Below are positions 41,248-53,048 of a stretch of 64,000 nucleotides of DNA, in pieces. The stretch is from Sapria himalayana (Eukaryota; Streptophyta; Magnoliopsida; Malpighiales; Rafflesiaceae): NCBI GenBank assembly GCA_029783825.1, contig JAREIK010004352.1, positions 1-64,000 of the forward strand, given 5' to 3'. The translations under genes were made by a program, and so were the position numbers. A model generated the notes under the pieces. It searched no databases. It was not told where the DNA came from and worked only from the letters and a program-made list of their open reading frames with translations. Every line of letters begins with the position of its first letter. Position 1 is the first letter of the stretch.

Positions 41248-44200
41248 TAGGGGTTCTCATGGGATGGGACGCGATGGGGATTACAATCTCATTCGTGCCT
41301 TCCCACAGTTCGGAAATTTTCTTTGAAGATCCAGACCAATCCCATAGGTTGAAAATATCGGGATTGGATGGGACGGAGATCAGAAATTTTGGGTAGGAGA
41401 AAATGGTTCCGGGACGGAACGGAGTTCGGACATTTTTTTGAATTTATTTGTTTCAAATTGGCCAAATTAGTTCATGTCGAAACTTTTGTTGTACCATTTA
41501 TCATTCCTTATTTATGTATCTTTCAAACTCAAATTAGGCCAATTTTGTTTTGTCAAATAGGCTGAATACCAAAAACGAGTTCCATTACCTTGTCAAAAAC
41601 ATTGATGTGCAGAAAAGGATAGAAATGTTAAATAGAATGGGACCGAGTTGTGTGCTTAATTTGGTTCTTTATTTTTTCACAAGTTGGCTCTGTTCAGCCG
41701 AGTGAAAGTTAACCATAATAGCAATACTACATTTTTTAAATAATTACTTAAAATATTAAGGAATAGCTAAAGATGACCACAAATATTAGGAGCATCAATT
41801 ACTACTTAAGCAATTGCTAAAATTAGGCAGCTTATTATAACAAAAAAAATACAACTAATAACAACCATGATAATAATCATTTCAAAGGACCTTCCCGGGA
41901 CTACAACAAAAATCCAAACCCAATTAATATCTCTTCTACAACTCCTCCTCTTCTCCCTCCACTGTAGAAGGACAACCAAAGATGAAAACGTGTTAATCAT
42001 GTAGTCATAAATTTGTAAGATGAAAGAGTAATAAAAAAACAAACTATTACCTTATAAAATTTAATACACCCATTCCAAATTTAGTTGGCCAACTAAAGTT
42101 GGAAGAATATTTGGATCTTGTGACCCCTCTTAAAATTGTAATTGAACCATATTTTTATTAAATTGAATGAATAAAATAAGTAAAAGTTAAATTAAAATTT
42201 ACAAGATTTGTATACTAACACGATTCATTATCATCAAGGTCTTGAACTAATTCTACAATTTCAATAGGTTTGTTTGAGCTTCTCAACCAATCTTGTAGAC
42301 ATATGAGAACTTCAGCTGTAATAGGTGTTAAAGAACTTTTAAATTTATCTAAAGTTCTCCCCCCACTGCTAAATGTAGATTAGTAGGCCACAGTAGATGC
42401 TTGGATAGCAAATACATCCCTTGCTACATTTGCCAAAGAAGGATACCCAACCTCATTTACCTTCAACCAGTATAGAAGATCAAAATCAATTCTATTTTTT
42501 TCAAGTTTGTCCTCCAAGTACCTATCCGACTCTTCCAAAGCCGCAACTTCTTGTTCTTTCTCCAATTCAACAAAAAAAATCATCAGCATAAGTATCACTA
42601 CCATCAAAGAAATCTTCATTTTTCTTCAAAACAGTAGAAGAGAAATCATATTCTCTTGATTCATCTTCATTTAAATCTTTATAATCATCCATCATCTCAT
42701 TTAAAGTATTTATAACCTTTTTCACCAAATATTTAGCCAATTCCTCTCCATAATGCTAAGTGTACATAACCTAGAGGTAGAATATTATGAGCCAAAAAAT
42801 TTAAAAGTTACCTCATAAAAAGTTTTCAAAAAACGACCAAAATTTTGGCGTTTGTTTAGTCTCTCTCAGTTGGAACGTATGAACCAAACTCCTTCAAAAA
42901 CCTTTTGTCTTTGTACTCCAACTTATCAAATTATTTTTGATATTTTATATCAGTTTGTAGCATCAAAAAAGTTGAATTCCATCTTGTAGGACAATCTAAT
43001 TGCAATGAAGATCCATATGTCAAGTTTGCTTCTTCAACTCATAACTTAAACATATCTAATCTTTTAGGACTGCTCCTCACATATTTCACCACACCTCTAA
43101 TTTTTTGAATAGCACCCTCAACTACTGCAATGCCATCTCTGACAATTAAGTTTAGGATATGAGCACGACATCTCATATGAAAATGCTCGCCTCTCAAAGG
43201 TACAACACTTTTCTTCACAACCCTTTTTTTTGCAATTGTTTAACTGCAACATCATTATTTGATGCATTGTCAACAGTAATGAACATCAACTTTCTCAAAC
43301 CCTATTCATTCATGCAAACTCAATAGCATTTCTAATATTAACTCCAGAATGACTTTTAATTACACAAAAGTTCAAAAGCCTTTTATGCATATTCCATTGA
43401 GAATCAATGAAATGAACAGTCAAACATATATGAGACAAATTTTGAATGCTAGTCCAAGTGTCAGTAGTCAATGAAACTATACAACAATGAGATAATATGC
43501 TATCTAATAATTTCTTCTTTTCCTTCACAAATAAAGAAAAACAATCCCTCAGTGTAGATGCCAAGATGGAATTTTAAATTGAGGCACACTAACTTCACAA
43601 AACTCCTTAAACTCATCCCTCTCAACAAAACAAAATGGCAATTCATCTTTTATGATCATCTTCACCAAAGCCTCCCTAACTAGTCGTTGATCAAATTTCC
43701 AACAAGTTAATTTGTTATGCTTTGAACTAGTACCTTTAGTGAAACTCAACAAAGATTGTGACTTGTCTTTACCTTTGTGAGCTTCTATTAATTTTTGTGT
43801 GTGTGGAAATTTTCTACAAGTCTTTCTCAAGTATTTCCATAAACCCGAAGTACCTTGATTACTTTTTGCCAAGTATTCTTTCCTGCACCATATACAAGCT
43901 GCCATACCAGTTTCATTTCCGTCTGAATCAATTAATATCTCATAAGTTTTCCAAACAGCAGACTTATACTTTTTATGAGCTTGAGGTTCAGATGTACCAA
44001 GACTTTCTTTTACAATTGGAATTGAAGAACCTGCCGTAACAATTAGGTGGGTTCGTGAAAAAATGATGATTGGATTTACCAGTACTTTGATAATTTGAGA
44101 TGTGATCATCTTCAATTTATTGTATTTTTCATTTACCACTGGATTATGCCATCTGCATTGCCATTAATTAATATGATATGTCAAGCATAAATACATATAA

Positions 44201-44698
44201 ATATTTCAAACAAGCAAGCTCTACAAAACTAGCTATAACACATTCAGACAACTCATTCGGCCCAACCACAACACCACAACCAATACTCAACAAAAATGAC
44301 TGAGACACATAATAATAATTCAATACTGGGACACGGTGGAGGCAACCAGAAGTGCGAAGTACAAGGGCTGGACCTAACTAAACACGGCTGGAATGGCATG
44401 TGGTAGCTTGGAACTCGTCGGAACAGTAATAGGTGGGTCGGAATTGGATGGGCAGGAGCGGAAATGGTCGCATCTTCATTATATATATATATATATTCCT
44501 GGTTCTAGTATCGGTTTTTTAGGAAGGGATGGTTCTCGAGATGGATATTGCTTAAGATCCAGAACAGTCCCAAAAGAAAAAATACTTGACATAATGGGAC
44601 GGGAAAAGTCCAAGTCAACTGATTTTTCTCAATCCCAATTCTTTCGGGACAAGACTTCGGGTCGGGTCGCAAATCTCCCAGTCCCTTCAGCAGCCCTA
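41248..44698 (-). mobile_element. hAT DNA transposon, copy 2 (inverted, degenerate)
   Basis: The same element as at 2703, reversed and about 240 bp shorter. One end reads TAGGGGTTCTCATGGGA at 41248. The other end, read inward, is TAGGGCTGCTGAAGGGAC at 44698. The left target site is CTAAATGC, the reverse complement of the GCATTTAG beside copies 1 and 3. The right-hand duplicate at 44699-44706 is decayed (CTGGGTAT), but the satellite beyond it (ATATAAAGTTAAATCAG) resumes at the expected position. The GGGAC-rich subterminal regions and an AT microsatellite near 44480 are conserved. Confidence 0.92.
42070..44139 (-). pseudogene. hAT transposase pseudogene, copy 2
   Basis: The best-preserved N-terminal half in the window is an open frame of 196 codons at 43549-44139. 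It holds the BED finger: ACIWC, then GTSGLWKYLRKTC, with Tyr where BED fingers usually have the first His. A frameshift near 43555-43562 moves to the next fragment (43310-43564), which carries RDCFSLFVKEKK and the catalytic TTDTWTS. The frame then degrades further. hATC returns at 42380-42619 with LEDKLEKNRIDFDLLYW and VARDVFAIQASTVAY. A TAA follows where copy 1 has a Glu codon, and then STFSSGGRTLDKFKSSLTP. The tail intron with its CTACAG acceptor is recognisable. It is not functional. Confidence 0.9.
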
Positions 44699-46732
44699 CT
44701 GGGTATATATAAAGTTAAATCAGTAAACTCCTAAACCCCGTAATGCCTAAATAGATAAACCATTAAACCGCTAAATACTATTTAATAATTAATAAATCTA
44801 TTTTTTATTGCTATTTATTATATTTTTAAATATTCATTTTAATTATTTATTCGTGTATTTATTTAGAAATTTTTATTACAAAATAAATTATGAGTGGGAC
44901 AAATATAATTTAAATAATATATTATTTATCTAATAAAAATATAAGCTTATAAAAGAAGTATAAATTTAAAAATTAAAAATTAAAAATTATTATCAAGTAA
45001 TATAATTTACTTTAATTTTGAATCAATTTGGGTTTTGTAAATATTTTTTTAATTATATCTATCTTAATATTAATAGTTTATAAATTTAATTTTTCATCAT
45101 TATTATAATATCTATCAATAAAATTCTTTATATTAAATTTATATGATATATAATTATTAATATTATTATCACAAAATATTGTATTAAAATTTCAAAAAAT
45201 TTTAAATATTATTATATTTTCAAATGTTATAACCTATGAAAATGATAAAAAATTATAGAAATTTTTTTTGTTATTTTATCTTTTTAAATAAAACATATAA
45301 ACCACTAAAAGCCTAAAAACATAAATCGCTAAACTCCTAACGACAAAACCTCTAAATTCTTAAATCATTAAACTGGTATACATTAATAATAAATCATAAA
45401 TCTCATTTTAATTTTTATTCAGTATAATTTTAAATTTTTATTTTAATTATTTATCAATTTATTTTCTAGAAATATAAATAACAAAATAAATTATTAGTGA
45501 GAGAGATCTAATTTAAATTAAACCGGTATCCATAAATAATAAATAATAAATCTCATTTTTTTTTCATTAAAATTTTAAATATTCATTTTAATTATTTATT
45601 TGTTTATTTATATATAAATATTAATTACAAAATAAATTGAGTTATACAAATATAATTTATATAAATTATTTTTCATCAAAAAATTATTGATAAACTTTTT
45701 AAAAGAAAAAAAATTTCAAAACAAAAAATTATTATATAGTAATATATTTTGCTTTTCTTATGAATCATTTTAGGTTTTGTAATTATATTTTAATTGATAT
45801 CTATCTTATTAAAAATAGAATATTAATTTATTTTTTGATCATTATTAGATAATTTATCAATAAAATTGTTTATATTGAATTTATTTGATATATAAATATA
45901 ATGATTATTATAACTAAATATTGTATTCATACTTAAAAAAAATTAAAAATTATTATATTTTCAATGGTTATAACCTTTGAAAATATCAAAAAATAATAAA
46001 AATAAATTTTTTATTATTTTATTTTTTTTATAAAACCTATAAACCACTAAATGCATACACAGTTAAATTAGTAAACTCCTAAACCTCATAATGCCAAAAT
46101 ATATAAACCATTAAACTTTTATATACTACCTAATAATTAATAAATCTAATTTTTATTTCTATTTATTATAATTTTAAATATTCATTTTAATTATTTATTA
46201 GTTTATTTTTATAGAAATATTTATAACAAATTAAATTATGAGAGTGACATATATATTTTAATTAATTTATTTCTAATCAAAAAATATATATGCTTATAAA
46301 AGAAGTAAAAATTTAAAAATTAAAAATTATTATCCAGTAATATATTTTACTTTAATTTTGAATTAATTTGGGTTTTGTAAATATGTTTTAATGAATATCT
46401 ATCTTATTATTAATAGTTTATTAATTAAATTTTTGATCTTTATTATAATATTTATCATTATAATTATTTATATTGAATTTATATGATATATAATTAATAA
46501 GATTAATATAATTATACATGGTATTCACATTTTAAAAGATTTTAAAAATTATTTTATTTTTAAAAGTTATAACCTTAGAAAATCTAAAAAAAAATCAAAA
46601 AAAAAAATTTTATTTTTATTACATAAATAAAACCTATATACTACTAAATGCCTAAAAACATAAATTGTTAAACTACAAAACGACAAAACCCCTAAATAAT
46701 CGATCCATTATATCGGTATACCATATATAATT
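44699..46732 (-). repeat. AT-rich satellite array, minus orientation
   Basis: Boxes lie near 45230, 45965 and 46567. The 735-bp step holds the extra partial monomer near 45500-45640. The first monomer carries rare variants (GCTATTTATTAT; TATTTATTTAGAAAT; AATATATTATTTATC). In reverse complement these are also found immediately before hAT copies 1 and 3. Confidence 0.92.
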
Positions 46733-47300
46733 GTTGGGCAATTGTGCTTCCACAGTAGTGAGATTAAGATACAGAAACACAGAAACAAAAGAAAACAAGC
46801 AATATATATATCCCAATTCAGCAACCATCCATGATAGAATCAAAAAATGAGAATTAAACACCAAAAATAACATTGTTCACTAGTCGCTCAGTACGACAAG
46901 CTAAATCAACCAGAAAATGCTTATGCGTTACAGATTAAAACAACAGAAATGTCTTACAGTATGAGGCAGATAGAATAGTCACGATAAATCGCACTGATAG
47001 AAGAGAGAGAGACGATGAATAGTTCCATGTGTCCAAAAACAGCCACCCGAAAATAAAATTACAAAATATTTTATATTAAAATTTCTCTTGGTTCATTTAA
47101 CCGGAGCAGGTTGGATCATGAGACGGGTCAGGCTCTGCTCTAATTTCTACCCACTGTCCGGTCAGCGAGACATCCGTTATTGTGTTATGCTGCATTCCCG
47201 GCCCTTTAATATTTCCTTTCCTGCACTTACAAGAAAATATTAAAAAATAAAAAATATTTGGTTATACAAACAGATTATCAAAAAATAAATTAGATATACA
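46733..47300. other. Non-satellite insert of about 570 bp
   Basis: Higher-GC sequence with no satellite similarity interrupts a monomer. The satellite breaks at CCATATATAA and resumes near AATAATAAATC. One edge reads TTGTTGGGCAATTGTGC, but no matching terminal repeat or target duplication was found. On the minus strand there is a GC-rich stretch, then a TCTCTCTCTCTTC tract, which resembles a promoter/5' leader region. The inner frame at 46673-46873 lacks any recognised domain. It could be a captured gene 5' end or an unrecognised transposon. Confidence 0.55.
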
Positions 47301-50300
47301 GCAATAATAAATCTTAAATCTCATTTTAATTTGTATTCATTATAATTTTAAATATTTATTAGTTTATTTTTTATATAAATATTAATTATAAAATAAATAA
47401 TTAGTCAGACAAATATAAAATTAATAATATACTTTTAATAAAAAAAAATATAATCTTATAAATAGAAGTAAAAATTTAAAAACAAAAAATTATTATTTAG
47501 TAATAAATTTTACTTTGATTTTGAATCATTTTAGGTTTTGTAATTATATTTTAATTTATATCTATCATATTAATAATAGTTTATTAATTTTTTTTTGATT
47601 ATTGATATCATATCTATCAATAAAATTATTTATAATTAGTTTATATTATATATAATTATAATAATTAATCTTACTAAATATTTTATTCACATTTTAAAAA
47701 AATTTTAAAATTATTATATTTTCAAATGTTATAACCTTTGAAAATGTGAAAAAATAACAAAAATAAATTTTTTGTTATTTCATTGTTTAAATAAATACTA
47801 TAAACCACTAAATGTCTAATTACTTAAATCAATAACTCCTAAATCTCGAAAACCCTAAAAAGATACTCATTTTAAACTGGTATACCCTAAATAATAAATA
47901 ATAAATCTCAATATTATTTTTTTCATTATAATTTAAAATATTCATTTTAATTATTTATTCATTTATTTTTATATAATTATTAATTACAGAATAAATAGAG
48001 TTAGACTAATGTAACTTATATAATTATTTTACATCAAAAAATATAGATAAACTTTTTAAAAGAAAAAAAATTCAAAACAAAAAATTATTATATAGTAATA
48101 TATTTTGCTTTATTTCTGAATCATTTTAGGTTTTGTAATTATAATTAAATTGATATCTATCTTATTAATAATAGATTATTAATTTATTTTTTGATCATTA
48201 TTAGAATATTTATCAATAAAAGTATTTATATTAAATTTATATGATATATAAATATAATGATTATTATAACTAAATATAGTATTCACTTTTGAAAAAAATA
48301 TAAAAATTATTATACTTTCAAAGGATATAACCTTTGAAATTATCAAAAAATATAAAAAATAGAATTTTTGATATTTTTTTTAAATAACACCTATAAACCA
48401 CTAAATGAATACACAGTTAAATCAGTAAACTCCTAAACCCCGTAATTCCAAAATACATAAACCATTAAAATAATTTATACTACTTAATAATTAATAAATC
48501 TAATTTTTAATTATATTTATTATAATTTTAAATATACATTTTAATTATTTATTATTTTATTTTTATTGAAATATTTATTACAAAATAAATTAGGAGTGCG
48601 ACAAATATAATTTAAAAGATATATATGCTTATAAAAGAAGTAAAAATTTAAAAATTAAAAATTGTTATCCATAAATATATTTTACTATAATTTTGAATCA
48701 ATTTGGGTTTTGTAAATATTTTTTAATTAATATCTATTTTAATATCAATAGTTTATAAATTTAATTTTGATCATTATTATAATATATATCAATAAAATTG
48801 TTTATTGAATTTATATGATATATAATTATTAATATTATTATAACTAAGTATTATATTCACATTTCAAAAAAATTTAAATATTATTATATTTTCAAAGGTT
48901 ATAACTTATGAAAATAAGAAAAAATAATAAAATTTTTTTTTGATATTTTATTTTTTAAATAAAACGTATAAACCACTAAAATCCTAAAAACATAAATTGC
49001 TAAAATCCTAAATGAAAAACCTTTAAATACTTAAACCATTAAACTGGTATACAGTAATAATAAATCATAAATCTCATTTTAAATTTTATTCAGTATAATT
49101 TTAAATTTTTATTTTAATTATTTATCAGTTTATTTTTTATAGAAATATTAATTACAAAATAAATTATTAGTATGACAAATCTAATTTAAATTAAAACAAT
49201 ATCTCTAAATAATAAATAATAAATCTCATTTTTATTCATTATAATTTTAAATATTCATTTTAATTATTTATTTGTTTAATTATATACAAATATTAATTAC
49301 AAAATAAATTGAGCTAGACAAGAATAATTTATTTAATTATTTTTCATCAAAAAATTATAGATAAACTTTTTAAAAGAAAAAAAATTTTCAAAACAAAAAA
49401 TTATTATATCGTAATATATTTTGCTTTGCTTTTGAATCATTTTAGGTTTAGTAATTATATTTTAATTGATATCTATCTTATTAATAATAGATTATTAATT
49501 TATTTTTTGATCATTATTAGAATTTTTATCAATAAAATTGTTTATATTGAATTTACATGATATATAATTATAAAGATTATTATAACTAAATATTATATTT
49601 ACATTTAAAAATAATTTAAAAATTATTATATTTTTAAAGGTTATCATCTTTGAAGATGAGATAAAATCACAAAAATAATTTTTATGTTATTATATTGTTT
49701 ATATAAAACGTATAAACTACTAATTGCCTAAACATTTAAATCATTAAACCCCTAACCCCCAAACCCCCAAAACCCTTAAATACTTAAACATTTAAACCAT
49801 CTTTAAAGGTTTAAGTATTTATAAATAATATATAAATATATATCAAAAATAATAGTTTATTAATTTATTTTTTGATCATTGTTATATTTATATTTATATT
49901 TAGTTTATTAATATCTATCAATAAAATTATTTATTTTTAATTTACATGATATATAATAATTAATTTTATTATAACTAAATATTATATTCACATTTGAAAA
50001 AAATTTAAAATTTATTATATTTATTAAGGTTATAACCTTCAAAATTGATAAAAAATTTGAAAAATAATTTTTTGTTATTTCATTATTTAAATAAAACATA
50101 TAAACTACTAAATGCCTAAACACTTAAATCACTAAACTCTTAAACTCCTAAATACTTAAACCATTAAGCCGGTATACCCTAAATAATTAATCATAAATCT
50201 CATTTTTATTTGTTTTCATTATAATTTTAATATTCATTTTAATTATTTATTAGTTTATTTTTATAGAAATATTAATTGCAAACTAAAATTATGAATGATA

Positions 50301-50748
50301 CAAATATAATTTAAATAATTTATCTTCATCAAAAAAATTTATAAGCTTATAAAAAGAATCAAAAATTTAAAAATAAAAAATTATTATTTAGTAATATATT
50401 TCACTTTGATTTTGAATCGTATTAGGTTTTGCAAATATATTTTAATTAATATCTCTCTTATTAATAATAGTTTATTAATCAATTTTATGATCAGTATTAT
50501 AATAGTGATCAATTAAATTATTTATATTTAATTTACATGATACTTAATTTTTATGATTATTATAATTAAATATTATATTAACATTTGAAAAAAATTAAAA
50601 ATTATAATATTTTCAATGGTTATAACCTTGAAAATGAGAAAAAAATCATAAAAATAATTTTTTTGTTATTTAATTATTTAAATAAAACTTATAAACCACA
50701 AAATACCTAAATACTTAAATTACTAAACTCCTAAACCCTGATATTATT
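47300..50748 (-). repeat. AT-rich satellite array, minus orientation
   Basis: Boxes lie near 47730, 48330, 48896, 49637, 50026 and 50618. The short 390-bp step between 49637 and 50026 contains a small rearrangement at 49777-49821, where 13-bp inverted copies of TAAATACTTAAAC face each other. The same rearrangement occurs in reverse at 61428-61470. The array ends at CCTAAACCCTGATATTATT before the next island. Confidence 0.92.
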
Positions 50749-50924
50749 GCACCACACACACATAGCAACGGACCATAGTACACACGTGCACATATTTTTG
50801 TCCATTTTGGTGTAGCATTTAGAGGGGCCAGCAAGTCCAAGAAGCAACCAGAAGTATGGGCCACAAGCTTGTGGAGGTCTCCACTAGCAAGCCGGGATGA
50901 TAACATTCAGACAACTAATGAGAC
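50749..50924. repeat. Unique inverted-repeat marker, left copy
   Basis: About 176 bp running from GCACCACACACACATAG to GACAACTAATGAGAC. It matches the reverse complement of 60361-60537. Satellite lies outside both copies, so together with the flanking arrays they form the inner edges of a large inverted repeat. The sequence itself is unrecognised, and its short frames are not supported. Confidence 0.9.
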
Positions 50925-52050
50925 AGAGCAAAGTGGTCGGGAGTAAACTCAAGGTAGCTAGGAGTGGGTCCTACTAGCCATATCTGGAAGAGATGGATAG
51001 GGCCGCCAACTTTATATGCACCATGTACTTGTAGAGACAGATCATGACACAAACACACACACACAATATTGTCTGTTCTCTATGTAGCATGCAATGAGGG
51101 CAACTGGACCCATTAGTATCTCTAAGTGGGGCCCACTAATGCATTTTGTAAATACACATTAGGCGATCCTACACTCCCGGGAGCAGGAGACCCATCTTTA
51201 TAGCATTTTATAATTTTACTTGTATTCTAGCTTTGTTTGTACATATAGATAATTACACTATGAGATGGATCTCATCACACATGCACACTGATGCATGCAT
51301 ATTTTTTGATATTTTGTCGGTGCAACATACAACCACTTCTTGGAGCTCGAGGAGGAAGCATTCTAACCCAAGAGATACTCTTTTGAAGATCATTGGAGCA
51401 AAAGAATGTGGAATTCAGAGGTGAGAATGAATTGACAAAGTGTCATAGATATGAACTTGTGGATTTATGGGTATTCAATTTTACATGTATTCCATTGCAT
51501 AGCAATGACATAGGCAAATGCTTGATGTTGCATGTCCCACACATGCATAATCTTATATTTGCATAGTTTTAATATGATGCATCATTCATGTTCCTCCAAA
51601 AGACATGGACAAATCTGAATGGAAAAGACGCATTGCACATAATGACTCAATGCCAACTCTGATGTCCGGGAATGCCAGGTGATTTTATTTGTATTCGTAC
51701 GGTTGTAATTATTAGGCATTATGTTTTTTTATGAATTTTATGCATAGAATCATTAAGGTGCATAGGATTTGGTGGGATGGCCTAAATTAGTTGGCTTTTT
51801 AGTCTCTTGTAAGTTGTGTGCCTAAATGATAAATAAAGTGTGTATTTTACAAAAAAAATAAAAAAAACCATAAACCCTAAACTTTAAATCCTAAACCTTA
51901 AACCATAAACTATAACCCTAATCCATAAACCCTAAATCCTAAATATCATGTTTTTCACTTTTATAATCAAATGACTGAGTGTTAAATTTAAATTTAATTC
52001 ACAACTTTTAGGAATGTCATAGATTCATATTTTTGTATATGTAACACAAA
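50925..52050. other. Unassigned island sequence
   Basis: Normal-complexity sequence with a short CA run near 51054-51065 and a GC-richer part around 51100-51200. A short frame at 51233-51424 shows no recognised domain. The degenerate telomere tract lies near its right end. I see no gene that I can support. Confidence 0.6.
51865..51945 (-). repeat. Interstitial telomere-like tract (AAACCCT)n
   Basis: About eleven consecutive 7-bp units, such as AAACCAT, AAACCCT, AAACTTT, AAATCCT, AAACCTT, AAACCAT and AAACTAT. The 7-bp spacing and the consensus are those of the Arabidopsis-type plant telomere repeat read on its C-rich strand. An A-rich run (51851-51867) precedes it. Confidence 0.85.
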
Positions 52051-52560
52051 TTCATGACTCAAGCGGTGAGTTGTGGATTCAGTATCTATATTGCTTTAGA
52101 TTATTGTAGCAATAGCAATGGTCATGATTGTATATTTTGTCCCTAGAACACAAAATAATATCGAGAGAATATGCCATAACTTGTGTCTCTCTGTTGAAGA
52201 TATTGTTATGACACTAAGAATGATCATGAATACATATTTAATCACAATAATACTGGGACACGGTCTTGGATATGACCATAGCTTGTGCATTTTATCTTTA
52301 TATTGCAAAGTCATTGCACTAGGAATGATTGTAACTTTGGACATTCCTCAAGAGCAAAAGTCATGACCCTAGAAATAGTTAAAGCTCGAGTAGTACTCTT
52401 TATAACTTTCTATAGCTAAAATTTTTGGGATTGGAAATATCTCTATGGCTTTTTACTTTGATTTGTGACCTCAAGTGTCAATATGCAAGACTAATATTTT
52501 GAGCAATGATTAAAACCTTTTATACATTTGAATATGATTCATTTACACCTTTTTGGGTAT
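52050..52560 (-). repeat. Inverted relative of the CTATGACTT minisatellite
   Basis: Read on the minus strand, this region contains GAGGTCACAAATCAAAGT, AGCTATAGAAAGTTATAAAG, CTCGAGCTTTAACTATTTC and AATATAAAGATAAAATGCAC. These phrases match 32080-32420 in order. The two frames of 82 codons that overlap here on opposite strands are by-products of the repeat. Confidence 0.8.
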
Positions 52561-52862
52561 TGTGAGATTGTATACATAACTCATTTAATATAAAAAGAAA
52601 GAAATCATACTTTTCATATCCATGAGGATATAAAAAAATGCTTAAACATGCCAATAAAATAAATTTTTTGATTCTTGATTGAAAGAGAGCGCATACTTCT
52701 TGCCCTGCTCAAACCACCCTGGGGCTAGTTTGTTCTAATAGGCTACAAGGTGGTTATTTTTTTATAGGTGAACTATGTTTTAATAAAATTGCGTTGAGTC
52801 TGTGCATGAGAGATATTTTAGAAGAAATTACATTAATCAATATGAATAGCATCCTCAATAAC

Positions 52863-53048
52863 TAGCTATTTCAACACATAGGGGTACAACTTTGGTTTAG
52901 TCTGTAAGCGAACATGAGTCAAATTACTTTTGATAGCCTAGTGATTCAACATCAAATATGATGAGACATAATAGAGATAAAGTAAAAGCTCCTATTATTT
53001 TGGTTAGAGCTTTAGCAATCATTCTAGAGTTGAGAGGGGAACAAAATA
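52863..53048 (+). repeat. Duplicated unique marker, copy B
   Basis: Closely matches 26312-26496, same direction. On its left is unique island DNA, and on its right minus-oriented satellite starts directly. The shared AGCTATTTC at the left edge of both copies is a short microhomology at the breakpoint. Confidence 0.9.

Noticed and set aside
52096..52366. Two 82-codon frames on opposite strands
   Set aside because: Both lie in the inverted minisatellite, overlap almost fully, and have no recognisable domain.
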